From positions 1 to 7,419 of the forward strand of contig CANJYC010000078.1 of assembly GCA_947478985.1 (NCBI GenBank): 7,419 bases of DNA, in the 5' to 3' direction. Source of the DNA: Acidobacteriota bacterium. Lineage in GTDB: Bacteria > Acidobacteriota > Vicinamibacteria > Vicinamibacterales > UBA2999. The notes beneath the pieces were generated by a model, which ran no database searches, was not told the origin of the DNA, and saw only the letters and a list, made by a program, of their open reading frames with translations. This document shows, piece by piece, positions 6,081 to 7,419 of the stretch. Positions within the stretch are counted from its first letter, which is position 1; the number at the start of each line of letters is the position of its first letter. A program made the position numbers and the translations under genes.

Positions 6081-6886
6081 TGCGCAACTCCACTGCGGGC
6101 CGGCACGGCCGCGACCACGGTTCCCTGGAGCAACGAGTGCTGCACCTCGACGCGAAGACGATCGGCATCGCCACGCAGGGGATCCGCGAGCGCGATGCGG
6201 TCCAGCGTCCGAAGGGCATCCCGAAGGTGACCATCCGCATAGAGGACACGCGCGCGGGCAAGCATCATCTCTGACGGGCGCACCACCGGCAGCGGCTCGA
6301 CAGCGGCACGTTCACTCTGCGCTCCCGACGGCGAGCCAGGTTCCGTAAACCACGACACCAGAGACAGCGTCGCCAGCAGCACGGCGGCCGCAGCCAGCGC
6401 GCTCACGACCACGGTCGGGGTCCATCCCTGCGCCGGGCGTGGGGACGAAGCGGATTCCGGCCTCGGCGCGCTCCGGCGTGGAAGCTGTCCAACCGGAGGA
6501 CTGACTGATTCGGGAACGCTGACGCGACTCAGGCGATCGAGGAACATCAACGCCGTGTCGCTCGGTCCGCCCTGCTCGACAGCACGCGTCAGCAGTTCAC
6601 GCGCGGTGGTGGTGTCGCCTGCGTTGTAGGCATCGATTCCGGTGTGGACGAGTTCCTCGCACTCACGCTGGCGCTCGGCAATCGCGCTGCGGGCACGTTC
6701 AATATAGGCACGGGCGCGACCGTGTGCCCGCTCCAGAAACACGACGCGCGTCCAGATGTTGATCGCGTGCTGGTACTGGCCCGCGAAGTACTGATCGAGA
6801 CCCGAGAGCAGAAGCTGCTCGATTCGGGCCTCACGGTCCGCCTCAGCGGACTCGGTGGCCGCGCTGGCTGGTAACGAATCGGACAT
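6077..6886 (-). CDS. TPR-like protein with one central transmembrane helix, function unknown
   Basis: I do not recognise a named family. The 269-aa product has a helical N-terminal region (about 18-120) with two TPR-like units. One is around GLDQYFAGQYQHAINIWTRV (29-48), the other around GIDAYNAGDTTTARELLTRA (83-102). A Pro/Ser/Arg-rich linker (125-155) follows, then a single strong transmembrane helix (about 158-180), then a C-terminal region with one more TPR-like unit (206-250, ARVLYADGHLRDALRTLDRI). There is no N-terminal signal peptide, so the N-terminal part should be cytoplasmic and the C-terminal part periplasmic. The architecture suggests a scaffold that brings partners to the membrane, perhaps the RDD protein encoded next with a 4-nt overlap; this is inference. 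It is the first gene after the divergent promoter. The ATG at 6886 lacks a clear Shine-Dalgarno sequence. Confidence 0.83.
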   Translation of the reverse strand: MSDSLPASAATESAEADREARIEQLLLSGLDQYFAGQYQHAINIWTRVVFLERAHGRARAYIERARSAIAERQRECEELVHTGIDAYNAGDTTTARELLTRAVEQGGPSDTALMFLDRLSRVSVPESVSPPVGQLPRRSAPRPESASSPRPAQGWTPTVVVSALAAAAVLLATLSLVSWFTEPGSPSGAQSERAAVEPLPVVRPSEMMLARARVLYADGHLRDALRTLDRIALADPLRGDADRLRVEVQHSLLQGTVVAAVPARSGVAQ

Positions 6887-6918
6887 CAGGATCGATGCAA
6901 GTGGAGATGAACACAGGG

Positions 6919-6948
6919 ATTATCGGCGAAGGCGATAGCAAAGGGCAA
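6919..6948 (-). promoter_or_regulatory. Likely sigma70-type promoter of the minus-strand operon
   Basis: On the minus strand TTGCCC (6948-6943, 4 of 6 bases of the -35 consensus) and GATAAT (6924-6919, 5 of 6 of the -10 consensus) are separated by 18 bases. Transcription would begin near 6912, about 25 nt before the TPR gene ATG. In a very GC-rich background this match stands out and is correctly placed. It lies within the 82-bp region between the divergent TPR gene and ftcD. No equally good plus-strand promoter for ftcD was found. Confidence 0.5.
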
Positions 6949-6968
6949 GGTGAAGTACCGTAGCGTGC

Positions 6969-7419
6969 GTGGCGCTCATCGAGTGCATCCCCAACGTCAG
7001 CGAAGGCCGACGGCGCGACGTCATCGACCACATCGTGGAAGCCGTGCGTGCGGTCGCCGGGGTACACCTGCTCGACGTCTCCTCCGACTGCTCACACAAC
7101 CGATCGGTGCTGACCTTCACAGGCGCTGCGGCCCCGCTGCAGGCGGCCGTCCTGGCGCTCTTCGAGGCGGCCATCGCCACGATCGACCTTCGCGCCCACA
7201 CCGGCGAACACCCTCGTCTCGGCGCCGTGGACGTGGTGCCGTTCGTTCCACTTGAAGGCGCGACAATGGCGGACTGCGTGACCCTGGCGAGGAGCACAGC
7301 CGCCGCCGTCGCCCGGCGATTCGCGCTGCCGGTGTTCCTCTACGAGGAGGCCGCCGCCACGCCAGCGCGGCGCCGTCTCGAGAACATCAGGCGTGGCCAG
7401 TTCGAGGGACTCGCGGCAA
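6969..7419 (+). CDS. ftcD: Glutamate formimidoyltransferase, N-terminal part (cut by window edge)
   Basis: This enzyme transfers the formimino group between formiminoglutamate and tetrahydrofolate, linking histidine breakdown to one-carbon metabolism in the cytosol. The visible 150 codons match the N-terminal subdomain of the family: IECIPNVSEGR (4-14), LLDVSSDCSHNRSVLTFTG (34-52), and the folate/catalytic segment RAHTGEHPRLGAVDVVPFVPL (from 75), with conserved His77 and His81. The GTG at 6969 is the only start: an in-frame TGA lies at 6951-6953 and there is no other start codon between. No good ribosome binding site is seen; AAGG at 6947-6950 is rather far away. Whether a cyclodeaminase domain follows, as in bifunctional FTCD, cannot be seen. 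It faces away from the minus-strand operon and probably belongs to a separate unit. Confidence 0.93.
   Translation, partial: MALIECIPNVSEGRRRDVIDHIVEAVRAVAGVHLLDVSSDCSHNRSVLTFTGAAAPLQAAVLALFEAAIATIDLRAHTGEHPRLGAVDVVPFVPLEGATMADCVTLARSTAAAVARRFALPVFLYEEAAATPARRRLENIRRGQFEGLAA

Overview
The window is about 7.4 kb of GC-rich bacterial chromosome (my impression is roughly two-thirds G+C), densely packed with housekeeping genes. Eight genes lie on the minus strand and probably form one long transcription unit read from right to left. One further gene starts at the right edge on the plus strand. The genome type is most like a soil or environmental bacterium. The gene order, the short FtsY without an acidic A domain and the zinc-ribbon/RDD protein suggest Gemmatimonadota, but that assignment is from memory and not tested. 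No mobile element, CRISPR array, tRNA or rRNA was seen.

Layout, following minus-strand transcription from right to left. A TPR-like membrane protein (6886-6077) starts behind a plausible sigma70-type promoter. It overlaps by ATGA a zinc-ribbon/RDD membrane protein (6080-5118). Next come pgpA (5073-4609), cinA (about 4612-3350, GTGA overlap with pgpA), a 100-bp gap, plsY (3249-2659), gpsA (2625-1627), ftsY (1563 or 1569-622) and ribD (628 to beyond the left edge, overlapping the ftsY stop). On the plus strand ftcD starts at 6969 and runs off the right edge. Its start codon is only 82 bp from that of the TPR gene, so the two transcripts diverge from a very short shared region.

The common theme of the operon is membrane building. 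GpsA makes sn-glycerol 3-phosphate, PlsY acylates it to lysophosphatidate, PgpA makes phosphatidylglycerol at the end of that branch, and FtsY is the membrane receptor for signal recognition particle. CinA (NMN deamidase/pyrophosphatase type) and RibD (riboflavin synthesis) add redox-cofactor metabolism. The TPR and RDD proteins at the head of the operon are of unknown function.

The most unusual point is the plsY-gpsA junction. The gpsA frame has no ATG, GTG or TTG that would keep its NAD-binding glycine motif. The frame runs open all the way back to the amber stop of plsY, which is in the same frame. The best start is an ATT codon four bases after a perfect AGGAGG, and a 6-bp perfect hairpin begins one base after the plsY stop. 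So gpsA either uses the rare AUU initiation codon, or can be made as a PlsY-GpsA readthrough fusion of two consecutive enzymes, or the sequence carries a base error.
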